Positions 48,314 to 58,834 of a DNA stretch of 64,000 bases are shown here, piece by piece. Source of the stretch: Cellulomonas sp. ES6 (lineage in GTDB: Bacteria > Actinomycetota > Actinomycetes > Actinomycetales > Cellulomonadaceae); contig NZ_CP125655.1 of the NCBI RefSeq assembly GCF_030053835.1, positions 1,736,001-1,800,000 of the forward strand, given 5' to 3'. Numbering within the stretch: the stretch's first letter is position 1; the number at the start of each line of letters is the position of its first letter. Made by a program: the position numbers and the translations under genes. Under the pieces are notes generated by a model. It was not told the DNA's origin, did no database searches, and worked only from the letters and a program-made list of their open reading frames with translations.

Positions 48314-49743
48314 ATGGCCCTCGTCGCCGGGGTGGACTCCTCCACCCAGTCCTGCAAGGTCGTCGTGCGCGACGCCGAGACCGGGGCGCTCGTGCGCACC
48401 GGCCGCGCCTCGCACCCGGACGGCACCGAGATCGACCCCCGGCACTGGTGGGACGCCCTGCAGACCGCCGTCCGCGATGCCGGCGGGCTGGACGACGTCG
48501 ACGCGGTCGCGGTCGGCGGGCAGCAGCACGGCATGGTCACGCTCGACGCCGACGGCGAGGTCGTGCGCGACGCCCTGCTGTGGAACGACACGCGCTCGGC
48601 GCAGGCCGCGCTCGACCTCATCGGCGAGCTCGGCGGGCCGCAGGCGTGGGCCGACGCGATCGGCTCCGTGCCGGTCGCGTCCCTGACCGTCACCAAGCTG
48701 CGCTGGCTGCGCGACCACGAGCCCGACGCCGCCGCCCGGGTGGCCGCCGTCGCCCTCCCCCACGACTGGCTGACGTGGCGCCTCGCCGGTCACGGGCCGG
48801 GCGCCGCCGACCTCGCCGCGCTGGCCACCGACCGGTCCGACGCGTCCGGCACCGGCTACTGGTCGCCGTTCACCGAGGACTACCGCCGCGACCTGCTGGA
48901 GCTCGGCCTCGGGCACGACGCCGTGCTGCCGCGGGTCGTCGCGCCGCACGAGGCCGCGGGGCGCGCGGGCGCCGGCGGTCCGGTGCGCGAGGGGGCGCTG
49001 CTCGGGTCCGGCGCCGGCGACAACGCCGCGGCGGCGCTCGGGCTCGGCATGGTCGCGGGGGACGTCGCGATCTCGATCGGCACGTCGGGCGTCGTCTCGG
49101 CGGTCGCCGCCCGGCCGACCGCCGACGGCACCGGCATGGTGACCGGCTTCGCCGACGCCACCGGCCGCTACCTGCCGCTCGCCTGCACGCTCAACGCCTC
49201 CCGGGTGCTGGACGCCGCCGCGCGGATGCTGGGCGTCGACCACGCCGGCCTGTCCGCGCTCGCGCTGTCCGCCCCGCCGGGGCCGACGGCCTGGTGCTGG
49301 TGCCGTACCTCGAGGGCGAGCGCACCCCCAACAAGCCCGACGCCACCGGTGCCCTGCACGGCATGCGGCTGGCGAACACCACGCCCGCCCACCTGGCGCG
49401 CGCCGCCGTGGAGGGCATGCTGTGCGCCCTCGCCGACGGCCTCGACGCCCTGCGCGCCCAGGGCGTGCCCGTGGAGCGGGTGTCGCTGATCGGCGGCGGC
49501 GCGCAGTCCGAGGCGGTCCGCCGCATCGCGCCCGCCGTGCTCGGCGTCGACGTGCTGGTGCCCACGCCCGGCGAGTACGTCGCCGACGGCGCCGCACGGC
49601 AGGCCGCGTGGGTGCTGTCCGGCGCCCAGGAGCCGCCCGCGTGGACCGCGAGCGGAGCGCCCGAGGTGTTCTCGGCGGAGGCCGCCCCGCGGGTCCGCGA
49701 GCAGTACGCGTCGGTGCGCGACCTCACGGCCACCCGCCCCTGA
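48314..49743 (+). CDS. xylB: Xylulokinase (frame broken)
   Basis: About 477 residues, FGGY kinase. ATP/phosphate site [20 protein letters not shown] at the N-terminus, [18 protein letters not shown] (substrate site), [13 protein letters not shown] and [13 protein letters not shown], and [20 protein letters not shown]. One break near 49281 (CGGGGCCG) needs one G to give [17 protein letters not shown]. The second of two close ATGs (48314) is in frame. It phosphorylates D-xylulose made by XylA for the pentose-phosphate pathway. A terminator hairpin follows. Confidence 0.95.
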
Positions 49744-49761
49744 CCCCGGCGGCCCGACGCA

Positions 49762-49798
49762 CGAAGGCCCGGTCCCCCTCGCGGGGGCCGGGCCTTCG
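49762..49798. terminator. Bidirectional terminator xylB / lsr2
   Basis: CGAAGGCCCGG with CCGGGCCTTCG forms a perfect outer stem, extended by CCCC/GGGG after one mismatch, with a short CTCGC loop. It separates the convergent xylB and lsr2 genes. Confidence 0.85.
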
Positions 49799-49815
49799 CG
49801 TGTCAGGACGACGCG

Positions 49816-50154
49816 TCAGTGCGCAGCGTCGTACGCCTCGCGGATCTCCGCGGAGATGCGCCCGCGCTCGGAGACCTCGAACCCGTTCTCCTTCGCCCAC
49901 GCGCGGACGGCGCCCGCGTCGGACGCCCGGCGGGGACGGCTCGCGCCGGCCGATCCGCCTCGGCTGCCGCCGGAACGACCACCGGTCTTGCGCGCGTGCC
50001 CGACCCACGTCGCCAGCGCGTCGCGCAGCTCGGTGGCGTGCTCGGTCGTCAGGTCGATCTCGTACGAGACACCGTCGAGCGCGAACGACACCGTCTCGTC
50101 GGCGGTTCCGCCGTCAATGTCGTCCACGAGCAGGACCTGAACCTTCTGTGCCAT
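49816..50154 (-). CDS. lsr2: Nucleoid-associated protein Lsr2
   Basis: 112 residues. The N-terminal dimerisation domain starts AQKVQVLLVDDIDGGTADET; a flexible Gly/Ser/Arg linker (about 58-75) leads to the DNA-binding domain VRAWAKENGFEVSERGRISA, whose RGR is the AT-hook-like minor-groove contact. Lsr2 is the actinobacterial H-NS analogue that silences AT-rich, often acquired DNA. Intact frame, ATG at 50154 with GGAGGG upstream. Its target in this window could include the AT-richer patch at 7.7 kb. Confidence 0.97.
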   Translation of the reverse strand: MAQKVQVLLVDDIDGGTADETVSFALDGVSYEIDLTTEHATELRDALATWVGHARKTGGRSGGSRGGSAGASRPRRASDAGAVRAWAKENGFEVSERGRISAEIREAYDAAH

Positions 50155-50251
50155 TTCGCCCTCCCGAGCCGTCGGCCGCCGCTTCCCCCGCCACCATCAG
50201 CGGCATGTATTCGTGCGGTCCGGAAAAGCATGACACCGTGGTGCGCGCGCG

Positions 50252-50449
50252 TCAAAGCGAACGCGCACCGGTGTCACTTTTCGGGGGCGTTCCGGGGGAT
50301 TTCTGCCGCTCGCGGTCCTGCGCATCCAGGCGCGCCAATGCGGCGCGTTCCGTGCGGTCGGCGTTCACCAGTGCCCGGATGACCAACCAGAAGACGAGCC
50401 CGACGCCGATCGACGGGATCAGCGCGGCGAGCGCGGGGCCGATGTCCAT
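50252..50449 (-). CDS. Small membrane protein of unknown function
   Basis: 65 residues. One hydrophobic segment near the N-terminus (about 5-27, PALAALIPSIGVGLVFWLVI), then a charged cytoplasmic tail NADRTERAALARLDAQDRER. No family is recognised. It lies between lysS and lsr2 on their strand, 34 bases after lysS. Small proteins of this shape are often seen at this spot in cellulomonads, from general recall. Real coding is supported by the ordered hydrophobic/helical pattern but not proved. Confidence 0.6.
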   Translation of the reverse strand: MDIGPALAALIPSIGVGLVFWLVIRALVNADRTERAALARLDAQDRERQKSPGTPPKSDTGARSL

Positions 50450-50483
50450 GACCTCAGCGTACGCCGCGCCGCGCGGGCGTCCC

Positions 50484-52013
50484 TCAGCCCTGAGGCTTCA
50501 CCAGCGGGAACAGGATCGTCTCGCGGATACCCAGGCCGGTGAGCGCCATGAGCAGCCGGTCGATGCCCATGCCCATGCCGCCGGTCGGGGGCAGCGCGTA
50601 CTCGACGGCGGTCAAGAAGTCCTCGTCGACGCGCATCGCCTCGTCGTCACCCGCGGCCGCGAGCAGCGCCTGGGCCTCGAACCGCTGCCGCTGGATCACC
50701 GGGTCGACGAGCTCGGAATAGGCGGTGGCGAGCTCGAATCCGCGCACGTACAGGTCCCACTTCTCGACCTGCCCGGGGACGGCCCGGTGGTCGCGCGTCA
50801 GCGGGCTGGTCTCGACCGGGAAGTCCCGCACGAACGTGGGTGCGTGCAGCCCCTCGCCGACCAGGTCCTCCCAGAGCACCTCGACGAGCTTGCCGTGGCT
50901 GACGCGCGCCGGGTCGAGCACCACCTCGTGCTTGTCGGCGATCGCCTGCAGGTGCGCCACCGACGTCTCCGGGGTGATCTCCTCGCCCAGCGCCTCGGAC
51001 AGCGAGCCGTACATGGTGAGCTGCGCCCACTCGCCGCCGACCTCGTACTCCGAGCCGTCGGCGAGCGTCAGCGTGGTCGTGCCGAGGACGTCCTGCGCGG
51101 CGGTCTGCACGAGGTCGCGGGTCAGGGCCGCCATCGTGTCGTAGTCGCCGTAGGCCTCGTACGCCTCGAGCATCGCGAACTCGGGCGAGTGCGAGGAGTC
51201 CGCGCCCTCGTTGCGGAAGTTGCGGTTGATCTCGAAGACGCGCTCCAGGCCGCCGACGGCCGCGCGCTTGAGGAACAGCTCGGGCGCGATCCGCAGGTAC
51301 AGGTCGATGTCGAACGCGTTCATGTGCGTGACGAACGGCCGGGCCGCCGCACCCCCGGGCTGCGTCTGCAGCATCGGGGTCTCGACCTCGAGGTAGCCCC
51401 GCCGGTGGAAGTTCTCGCGCAGCGACCGCACGACACCCGCCCGCAGCCGGACCGCGTCGCGGGCGGCCGGGCGCACGATGAGGTCGACGTAGCGCTGCCG
51501 GACGCGGACCTCCTCGGAGAGCTCCGGGGCCTCCTCGTCACCGCGCGCGTACAGGTTCGGCAGCGGCCGCAGCGACTTCGCCGCGAGCTGCCAGGCGTCC
51601 GCCATCACGGACAGCTCGCCGCGCCGCGACGACACGACGCGGCCGTGCACGAACAGGTGGTCGCCCAGGTCGACGTCCGCCTTGAACGCGGCGAGGCGGT
51701 CCTCGCCCACGTTCGCGAGGCTCAGCATGGCCTGGAGGCGGTTGCCCTCGCCGTCCTGGAGCGTCGCGAAGCAGAGCTTGCCGGTGTTGCGCAGGAACAC
51801 GACGCGGCCGGCGACGCCGACCTCGTCCTCGGTCTCCTGCCCCGGCTCCAGGTCGGGGTAGGCGGCCCGGACCTCGGCCACCGTGTGCGTGCGCGGCACG
51901 CCGACCGGGTACGGCTCGACGCCCTCGGCGATCAGGCGGTCGCGCTTCTCGCGACGGACCCGGAGCTGCTCGGGGAGGTCGTCGGCGGGGGCTGCGGCGG
52001 GGGCGTCGGTCAC
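50484..52013 (-). CDS. lysS: Lysyl-tRNA synthetase, class II
   Basis: 509 residues. N-terminal OB-fold anticodon domain ([20 protein letters not shown]; about 65-85), motif 2 in [20 protein letters not shown] (about 265) and motif 3 in [20 protein letters not shown] (about 480). It charges tRNA-Lys. GTG start at 52013, 9 bases downstream of nadC, so it is probably part of the long minus-strand operon. Intact frame. Confidence 0.98.
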   Translation of the reverse strand: MTDAPAAAPADDLPEQLRVRREKRDRLIAEGVEPYPVGVPRTHTVAEVRAAYPDLEPGQETEDEVGVAGRVVFLRNTGKLCFATLQDGEGNRLQAMLSLANVGEDRLAAFKADVDLGDHLFVHGRVVSSRRGELSVMADAWQLAAKSLRPLPNLYARGDEEAPELSEEVRVRQRYVDLIVRPAARDAVRLRAGVVRSLRENFHRRGYLEVETPMLQTQPGGAAARPFVTHMNAFDIDLYLRIAPELFLKRAAVGGLERVFEINRNFRNEGADSSHSPEFAMLEAYEAYGDYDTMAALTRDLVQTAAQDVLGTTTLTLADGSEYEVGGEWAQLTMYGSLSEALGEEITPETSVAHLQAIADKHEVVLDPARVSHGKLVEVLWEDLVGEGLHAPTFVRDFPVETSPLTRDHRAVPGQVEKWDLYVRGFELATAYSELVDPVIQRQRFEAQALLAAAGDDEAMRVDEDFLTAVEYALPPTGGMGMGIDRLLMALTGLGIRETILFPLVKPQG

Positions 52014-52022
52014 CCGCCGATC

Positions 52023-52973
52023 CTACCGAGCGCCCGGGACCGGCCCGGACAGGCCCTCGACGAGGTCCAGCGCGAGGTCGAGGATCGGCGAGGAGTGCGT
52101 CAGCGCACCGACGGACAGGTAGTCGACGCCGGTGGCCGCGACCTCCGCCGCGCGGTCGAGCGTGAGGTTGCCGGTCGCCTCGAGCTCGACCCGGCCCACC
52201 CGCGGCTCCAGCGCCCGCACCGCGGCGACGGTCGCGGCGAGCACCGGGGTCGGCATGTTGTCGAGCAGCAGGAACCGCGCGCCGACCTCCACGGCCTCGA
52301 GCGCCTGCGCGGTGGTGTCGGCCTCGACCTGGACGACGACGTCGGGGAACCGCTCGCGCACGGCCCGCACGGCCGCCGCGACGCCGCCGGCCGCCACGAC
52401 GTGGTTGTCCTTGACCATCGCCACGTCGTACAGGCCCATGCGCTTGTTGGTGCCGCCGCCGCAGCGCACCGCGTACTTCTCGAGCTCCCGCAGGCCCGGG
52501 GTGGTCTTGCGGGTGTCGAGCACCTGCGCGCCCGACCCGGCGAGGGCGTCGGCCCAGCGCCGCGCGTGGGTGGCGACGCCGGAGGCCCGCGACGCGAGGT
52601 TGAGCGCCGTGCGTTCCCCGACCAGCAGCGCCTGCACGGGGCCCGTGAGCACGGCGAGCACGTCACCGGCGGCGACCGTGCTGCCGTCGGGCACGCGCTG
52701 CTCGACGGCCGGCGCGGCGAGGGCGAGGCGCGCGGCGACCTGGGCCAGCACCTCGGCGACGACCGGCAGCCCGGCGACGACGCCCGGCTCGCGCGCCACG
52801 AGGTGCGCCTCGCCGGTGGCGGCGGGGTCGACGGTCGCCTGCGTGGTGACGTCCCGGCCGGGCGCGGGGCCGAGGTCCTCGTCGAGCGCGACGGCGACGG
52901 TGCGGGCGAGCCACGCCGGGTCGAGCACGCCGGGCGCGGGGACCGTCGGGGCGGCGGGATCCGTGGAGGTCAC
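52023..52973 (-). CDS. nadC: Nicotinate-nucleotide pyrophosphorylase (carboxylating)
   Basis: 316 residues. Quinolinate and PRPP contacts appear in GERTALNLASRASGVATHAR, VLDTRKTTPGLRELEKYAVR, GGGTNKRMGLYDVAMVKDNH and ALTHSSPILDLALDL. It makes nicotinate mononucleotide from quinolinate in de novo NAD synthesis. GTG start at 52973. It follows nadB by 18 bases; nadA is not in the window. Intact frame. Confidence 0.97.
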   Translation of the reverse strand: MTSTDPAAPTVPAPGVLDPAWLARTVAVALDEDLGPAPGRDVTTQATVDPAATGEAHLVAREPGVVAGLPVVAEVLAQVAARLALAAPAVEQRVPDGSTVAAGDVLAVLTGPVQALLVGERTALNLASRASGVATHARRWADALAGSGAQVLDTRKTTPGLRELEKYAVRCGGGTNKRMGLYDVAMVKDNHVVAAGGVAAAVRAVRERFPDVVVQVEADTTAQALEAVEVGARFLLLDNMPTPVLAATVAAVRALEPRVGRVELEATGNLTLDRAAEVAATGVDYLSVGALTHSSPILDLALDLVEGLSGPVPGAR

Positions 52974-52991
52974 GGCGAGCAGCCTAGGACC

Positions 52992-54680
52992 TCACTCGAG
53001 CGGCACCCGCCGCTGCACGAGACCCCGTCCGGGTCCAGCGTCGCGACGACGCGCAGCAGCCAGGCGTCGTCGCTCGCCGGGTAGTCGCTGCGCAGGTGGC
53101 CGCCGCGGGTCTCCCGCCGGGTCGCCGCGGTGGCGGTCAGCACCGTGGCGACCTGGTGCACGTTGGTGGTCTCCCACTCCGCGACCTGGGGCCGGCGACC
53201 GGTGCCGAGCCGCCGCCGGGGGCGTGGTGGGCGTCCGTGCGGACCGTGCGCAGCGCGCGGCCGGCGGCCTCGAGACCGGCCGCGGACCGGAGGACGCCCG
53301 GCCCCTCGCTGGCGATCCGCTGGATGCGGGACCGCGCGGCGCCGGCCACGAGCGCGGCGTCACCGGGCCGCTCGAGGGGCTCCGACGGCCGCAGCGTGCC
53401 GGCGTCGAGCCGCTTCGCGACGTCCCGGGCGGCGCGGTGCGCGAACACCAGGCCCTCCAGCAGCGAGTTGGACGCGAGCCGGTTCGCGCCGTGCACGCCG
53501 GTGCAGGCGACCTCCCCGACGGCGTACAGCCCGGGCAGCGTCGAGCGGCCGACGAGGTCGGTGACGACGCCGCCCGAGTGGTAGTGCTGGGCGGGTGCCA
53601 CCGGCACGAGGTCGGTCGCCAGGTCGATGCCGTGCTCCGCGAGCCGGTCCGCGATGGTCGGGAACCGGCGGCGCAGCCGCTCGGCGCCGAGGTGGCGCGC
53701 GTCGAGCAGCACGTGGTCGGACCCGGTGCGGGCGAGCTGCCGCACGATGGCCCGGGCGACGACGTCCCGCGGCGCGAGCTCCGCGAGGGGGTGCACCTGC
53801 GGCATGAACCGGTGCCCGTCCGTGTCGACGAGCACCGCGCCCTCGCCCCGCACCGCCTCCGAGACCAGCGTGAGCTGCCCCTTGACGCCCGACCCGAGCC
53901 ACAGCACGGTCGGGTGGAACTGCACGAACTCCACGTCGCCGACGGCGGCGCCGGCGCGCAGGGCGGCGGCGAGTCCGTCCCCGGTGGCCTGCGACGGGTT
54001 GGTGGACGAGCGGAACACCTGGCCGATCCCGCCGGTCGCGAGGACGACGGCGGGCGCGAGGACGGCGCCGACGCCGTCGCGGCTGCCCTCCCCGATGACG
54101 TGCAGCGTCACCCCGCACACCGGACCCGGTCGCCCGTCGCGGCCGGGTGCGCCGGTGAGCACGTCGAGGACGAGCGCGTGCTCGACCACCTCGATGCCCG
54201 GGTCGGACCGCACGGCGTCGACCAGCGCCCGGGAGATCTCCGCGCCCGTGGCGTCGCCACCGGCGTGCGCGACGCGGTCGGCGTGGTGGCCGCCCTCGCG
54301 CGTGAGGCTGAGGTGCCCGTCGGGCTCGGTGTCGAACACCGCGCCGCGGGCGACGAGCTCCCGCACGCGGGCGGGCCCCTCGGTGACGAGGACCTCGACG
54401 GCGCGCGGGTCGCAGAGCCCCACGCCGGCCTCCAGGGTGTCCCGCAGGTGCGCCTCCGGGGAGTCCGCCGGGTCGAGGGCCGCGGCGATGCCCCCTGCGC
54501 CCACACCGTCGACCCGGAGAGCAGCACGTCCTTGGTGACGAGCAGGACGCGCGGCAGCCGGGCGCGCAGCACCAGCGCGGCGGTCAGGCCCGCGATGCCG
54601 GAGCCGACGACGACCGCGTCGGCCCGCGCCGTCCACCCCGGGGCGGGCGCCGCGAGCCGGCGTGCGACCCGCTCAGTCAC
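52992..54680 (-). CDS. nadB: L-aspartate oxidase (frame broken)
   Basis: About 563 residues after repair. FAD-binding start [20 protein letters not shown], then [40 protein letters not shown] (substrate/FAD) and [20 protein letters not shown] are NadB hallmarks. It oxidises L-aspartate to iminoaspartate. Breaks near 54494, 53189 (GGCCCCAGG) and 53022 (ACGGGGTC) each need one base; the last gives the end [15 protein letters not shown] at 54680 overlaps the panD stop; an ATG at 54689 is an alternative. Co-transcribed with nadC. Confidence 0.93.
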
Positions 54681-55170
54681 CGGCCGCACGGCCCGCCGGC
54701 CCTGCGGGGTCGCGCTCCACGAGCGCGCGGCCCTCGTCGAACGGCACCCCGCTCGGGTGCAGCCCGGAGTCGTCGGTCCACTGCGCGGGGACCGTGCCGG
54801 GGTCGTGGCCGGTGTCCACCACGCGGTTCCCGGCGTCCACCAGGACGACGCGCGGCTCGTAGGAGCGCGCCTCGGCGTCGGACAGCATCCCGTAGGCGAT
54901 GAGGATGACGACGTCGCCGGGGTGCACCAGGTGCGCCGCGGCGCCGTTGATGCAGATCTGCCCGGAGCCGGCCTCGCCCGCGATGACGTACGTGGTCAGC
55001 CGGGCGCCGTTGGTCACGTCGACCACGTCGACCTGCTGCCCGGGCAGCAGGTCCGCGGCCGCGAGCAGGTGCGCGTCGACGGTGATGGAGCCGACGTAGT
55101 GCAGGTCGGCCTGGGTCACGGTCGCGCGGTGGATCTTGCCGATCATCATCGGCCGCAGCAGCGAGGTCAT
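54673..55170 (-). CDS. panD: Aspartate 1-decarboxylase
   Basis: 165 residues, a little longer than the usual 120-140. The core is [20 protein letters not shown] and [12 protein letters not shown], where self-cleavage at Gly-Ser (about residues 27-28) makes the pyruvoyl group, then [20 protein letters not shown] and [20 protein letters not shown]. It supplies beta-alanine to PanC, which is encoded immediately upstream with a 3-base gap. The Ala/Gly-rich C-terminal 35 residues are an extension. Intact frame. Confidence 0.96.
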   Translation of the reverse strand: MTSLLRPMMIGKIHRATVTQADLHYVGSITVDAHLLAAADLLPGQQVDVVDVTNGARLTTYVIAGEAGSGQICINGAAAHLVHPGDVVILIAYGMLSDAEARSYEPRVVLVDAGNRVVDTGHDPGTVPAQWTDDSGLHPSGVPFDEGRALVERDPAGPAGRAAGD

Positions 55171-55173
55171 GCC

Positions 55174-56061
55174 TCAGCCCCACCTCACGTCGGAGTTGTC
55201 GATCAGGCGCGTGGCGCCCACGGTGGCCGCGAGCGCGAGGACCGACGTCGTGCCGGCCGGCCCGGGCCGGGTGACGTCCTCGAAGCCCGCCGGGTCCACG
55301 AGCGCCACGTAGTCGGTGGCGACGTCCGCGGCGTCCAGCACCTCGCGGGCGGCGGACCGGACGTCCTGCGGCGTCCCGCCCGCGGCGGCCGCGGCGGCAC
55401 CCGCCGCGAGGGCGCGGGACAGCGCGAGCGCCCGCTCCCGCTCCGGCGCCGAGAGGTACACGTTGCGGGACGACAGCGCCAGCCCGTCGTCGTCGCGGAC
55501 CGTGGGCACGCCGACCACCTCGACCGGCACCTCGAGGTCGCGCACCATGCGGCTGACCGCGACGAGCTGCTGCACGTCCTTGCGGCCGAACAGGGCCACG
55601 TCGGGCGCCGTCAGGTGGAGCAGCTTGAGCACGACCGTCAGGGCGCCGTCGAGGTGGCCCGGGCGGATCGCACCCTCGTAGACGGTGCCGATGCGGCCGG
55701 CGTCCACCCGCACCACGGGGTCGCCGTCCGGGTACATCTCGTCCGGGGCCGGGGCGAACACCACGTCCCCCTCACCCAGCAGGTCCGGGGCGGTCAGCGA
55801 CGCGAGGTCGCCCGGCAGGTCCCGGGGGTAGCGGTCGAGGTCCTCGTGCGGGGCGAACTGCAGCGGGTTCACGAAGATCGTGACGACCACCCGGTCCGCG
55901 CGCTCCCGGGCCTCCCGCACGAGCGCCAGGTGCCCGGCGTGCAGCGCGCCCATCGTCATCACGACGGCACGGCGCGCCCCGTCCCCGCCGGCCGCGAGGG
56001 CCGCCGCGAGCTCGGCGCGGGTGCGCACCACGGTGGGGGCACCGGTACGTGCCTGGGTCAT
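55174..56061 (-). CDS. panC: Pantothenate synthetase
   Basis: 295 residues. The HIGH-type motif is [20 protein letters not shown] (about 37-56); [40 protein letters not shown] and [20 protein letters not shown] (KMSKS-like) follow. It joins pantoate and beta-alanine with ATP. ATG at 56061 overlaps the upstream DUF2520 gene stop (ATGA). Intact frame. panB is not nearby. Confidence 0.97.
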   Translation of the reverse strand: MTQARTGAPTVVRTRAELAAALAAGGDGARRAVVMTMGALHAGHLALVREARERADRVVVTIFVNPLQFAPHEDLDRYPRDLPGDLASLTAPDLLGEGDVVFAPAPDEMYPDGDPVVRVDAGRIGTVYEGAIRPGHLDGALTVVLKLLHLTAPDVALFGRKDVQQLVAVSRMVRDLEVPVEVVGVPTVRDDDGLALSSRNVYLSAPERERALALSRALAAGAAAAAAGGTPQDVRSAAREVLDAADVATDYVALVDPAGFEDVTRPGPAGTTSVLALAATVGATRLIDNSDVRWG

Positions 56062-57179
56062 GCCTGGTCCTCCTCGTCGGCGGGCGCCGGGTCGTCCCCG
56101 GGCCGGCCGCTCTCGTCGTGGTGCGCGCCGTGCACGGTACCCCCGTCGGGTCCCGGCACGTGACCGGGGGCGGCGTCCGACGGGCCGCGGTCCCGCCCGC
56201 CGGACGCGGGGACGTCGCCCGTCGCCGGGTCGTTCGTCGTGTCCGCCGCCGGAGCGGCCGCGAGCGCGTCCAGCACCACCTGGCCCTGGTCCGGCCGCAG
56301 CAGCCCGGCGGCGAGCGCCCGGCCGGCCGCCGCGCGCGCGAGCGTCCGGTACGACGCGGCGACGTCCGTCGCGCCCGTGCGGACGCCGAGCGCGCCGAGC
56401 TCCGCCAGGTGGTCCCGGAGGGTCCCCGCGTCGGCGCGGCGCACCGGCCCGGTGAGCGTGGTGATCGCGCCGTTGGTGACGTCGCCTCCGGCGTCGCGCC
56501 CGCCGCCCGCGGACTCCGCGCGCAGGGCGCCGTCCAGCGCGGCGGACAGCAGGGGCCGCAGCACCGCACCGGGGTCGGCGACGCCCGCCGCCGCGAGCGC
56601 CTGACCGGCCTGGGCGACGAGCACGACGAGGTGGTTCGCCCCGTGCGCGAGCGCCGCGTGGTACAGCGGACGCGCGCTCTCGGCGAGCACCACCGGCTCG
56701 CCGCCCATCTCGACGACCAGCGCCTGGCCGATCGGCAGCACCGCGGTCGGCGCCGTCACCGCGAAGGTGCACCCGACCAGCCGGGAGAGGTCCAGCGACG
56801 TCCCCGTGAACGTCATCGCCGGGTGCAGCGCGATCGGGATGGCGCCCGCTGCGCGCGCGGGGTCCAGGACGGCGGCGCCGTAGCGGCCCGCGGTGTGCAC
56901 GACGATCTGGCCCGGCTGCCAGGCACCCGTCGCGGCGAGCCCCGTGACCAGGCCGGGCAGGGCGTCGTCCGGGACCGCCAGCAGCACCAGCTCCGCGCGC
57001 CGGGCGACCTCCGGCACGTCGAGCACCGGCACCCCGGGCAGCAGCGCGTCGGCACGCTCGCGCGACGCCTCCGACACCGCGCTCACGGCGACCACCGGGT
57101 GCCCGGCCGCGCGCAGGGCGCTGCCCAGCACCGCGCCGACCCGGCCCGCGCCGACGACGCCGATCCCCAGCCGCGTCAT
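56058..57179 (-). CDS. Rossmann-like DUF2520 protein
   Basis: 373 residues. Nucleotide-binding start [20 protein letters not shown] (GxGxxG), a second strand [40 protein letters not shown], and the DUF2520 helical domain ([20 protein letters not shown]). The fold resembles pyrroline-5-carboxylate and ketopantoate reductases. It sits immediately before panC with a 4-base overlap, and no panE is seen, so a ketopantoate-reductase role is plausible but unproved. The last 70 residues are Asp/Gly/Pro-rich and probably disordered. ATG at 57179. Confidence 0.85.
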   Translation of the reverse strand: MTRLGIGVVGAGRVGAVLGSALRAAGHPVVAVSAVSEASRERADALLPGVPVLDVPEVARRAELVLLAVPDDALPGLVTGLAATGAWQPGQIVVHTAGRYGAAVLDPARAAGAIPIALHPAMTFTGTSLDLSRLVGCTFAVTAPTAVLPIGQALVVEMGGEPVVLAESARPLYHAALAHGANHLVVLVAQAGQALAAAGVADPGAVLRPLLSAALDGALRAESAGGGRDAGGDVTNGAITTLTGPVRRADAGTLRDHLAELGALGVRTGATDVAASYRTLARAAAGRALAAGLLRPDQGQVVLDALAAAPAADTTNDPATGDVPASGGRDRGPSDAAPGHVPGPDGGTVHGAHHDESGRPGDDPAPADEEDQA

Positions 57180-58834
57180 GCCCGGCGCATCCACTGCTCC
57201 GGCCCCGCCCCGCGCGCGCCGTCCGCGCGCGCGTCGACTGCTCGTCCAGCAGCCCGGCGGCGACCTGCGCGTCCAGGTGGTCGACGCGGGGCGACACCGG
57301 CCCGGGCGTCGAGTGCAGCTGGAACGACGCCAGGCCGAGCCGCCGCTGCAGCGGTCCCTGCGCGAGGCCGAGCGACTGCGTGCGCTCGTGCGGCACGACC
57401 ACCAGGCGGCGCACGAGCACGCCCGAGCGCAGCACGAGCGCGCGGTCGGTGACGGTCACGCCGTGCCGGCGCCATCCGACCGGGTCGAGCCACCGGGACC
57501 GGCGCGGCGCCACGGCCCAGGTGCCGTCGGCCTCCCGGCCCGTCAGGCCCGCGTCGACGAGCGCCCGCGGGTCCGGCGTGCCGAGGTCCGGCAGCACGAG
57601 CCACAGCGCGAGCAGCGCGTCGTCCCGGGTCCCGACGGGCAGCAGCACGTTCTCGGTGTGGGTCTGCTCGGTGCCGGCGCCGTAGCCCGCGACGTTCACC
57701 TCGACCCGCCACCAGTCGGCCCGCCGCCACAGCAGCCCCTGCGTCACCTGCACGGCCTGCACCCGGCCCGGCGGGACGGTCTGCGCGCGCGCCTCGGTCA
57801 GGCCGTGCCGCAGCCGGATGCCGTCCGGGGAGATCGCCGCGCGGAAGTTCGCGCCCCGGTTGAAGCGGGTCCAGGAGTACGACACCACGCCGAGCAGGGC
57901 CGGCAGCAGCGCGAACGCGGACTCGAACCGCCCGGAGGTGACGATCAGCGCGACGACGGCGACCAGGACCCCGATCAGCCAGAAGGTCGCGGACGACAGC
58001 AGGGTGGACCCGAGCAGCCGCCCGACCGGGACCTCGTAGACCGGGCGCTCCGGGGCGACCGGCGCCGGTCCGGTCCACCCGGGGGCCCCGGCGCCGGGCG
58101 TGCCGGGAGCGGGCGCTCCGGGCGTCGGCGCGCCGGTGCCGTCGGCGCCGCCCGGCTGGCCGGTGCCCGCGGACGTGCCGGTCCCGTCGGCCCCCTCGGG
58201 GACGGCGGCCTCGAGGTCGACGTCCGCGGGCACGGCCAGGGGCGGCACCCCGCGGGGCGGTGCAGCCCGGCCGCCCGGGCGAGCAGCTCCGCGCGCAGCT
58301 GCTCGGCCTCCGCCTCGCGCAGGAACGCGAGCGAGACGGCGGAGCCCGCGCCGCCGGCGACCTCGAGCCGCAGCTCGGACAGCCCGAGGATCCGGGCGAG
58401 CAGCGGCTGCACGACGTCGACCGCCTGCAGCCGGTCCAGCCGCGCCTGCCGCTGCTGCCGGAACAGCACGCCCGACCGCAGGTGGACCGCGTCGTCGGTG
58501 ACGGCGAACCGGGTCATGCGCCACGCGATCGCCGAGTACCCGAACCCGACCAGGCCGACCAGGACGACCCCGGCCGCGAGGAACAGCCACGCGCGGGCGC
58601 CGAGCCACTCGGCGAGCTCGCGCACGTCGTCCGCCGAGTTCCACACGATCACCGCGAGCACGGCCACGAGCACCTTCCACCCTTCACCGCGGGGGTGACG
58701 GGGTGCATGCGGCGCCAGCCGAGCGCGTCGTCCGGCGGCGGCTGGGGGGTCGGCGGCGCGGGGGTGCCGGCCGCGGCGGCCGTAACCGGGACGGCAGCGC
58801 CGGACGGGCCGGCCAGGCGCTCCTCGCCGCTCAC
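57176..58834 (-). CDS. Bacterial PH-domain (YdbT-like) membrane protein 1 (frame broken)
   Basis: About 550 residues after repair. Two YdbS/YdbT-type PH-like (bPH2) modules are seen: [20 protein letters not shown] with [20 protein letters not shown], and [20 protein letters not shown] with [20 protein letters not shown]; hydrophobic helices precede each, separated by a Gly/Pro/Ala linker (about 58080-58200). Breaks near 58677, 58258 and 57226 each need one base. GTG at 58834 overlaps the stop of the smaller PH gene (GTGA) and its own stop overlaps DUF2520 (ATGA). Function unknown; B. subtilis YdbST contributes to resistance to certain peptides. Confidence 0.8.
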
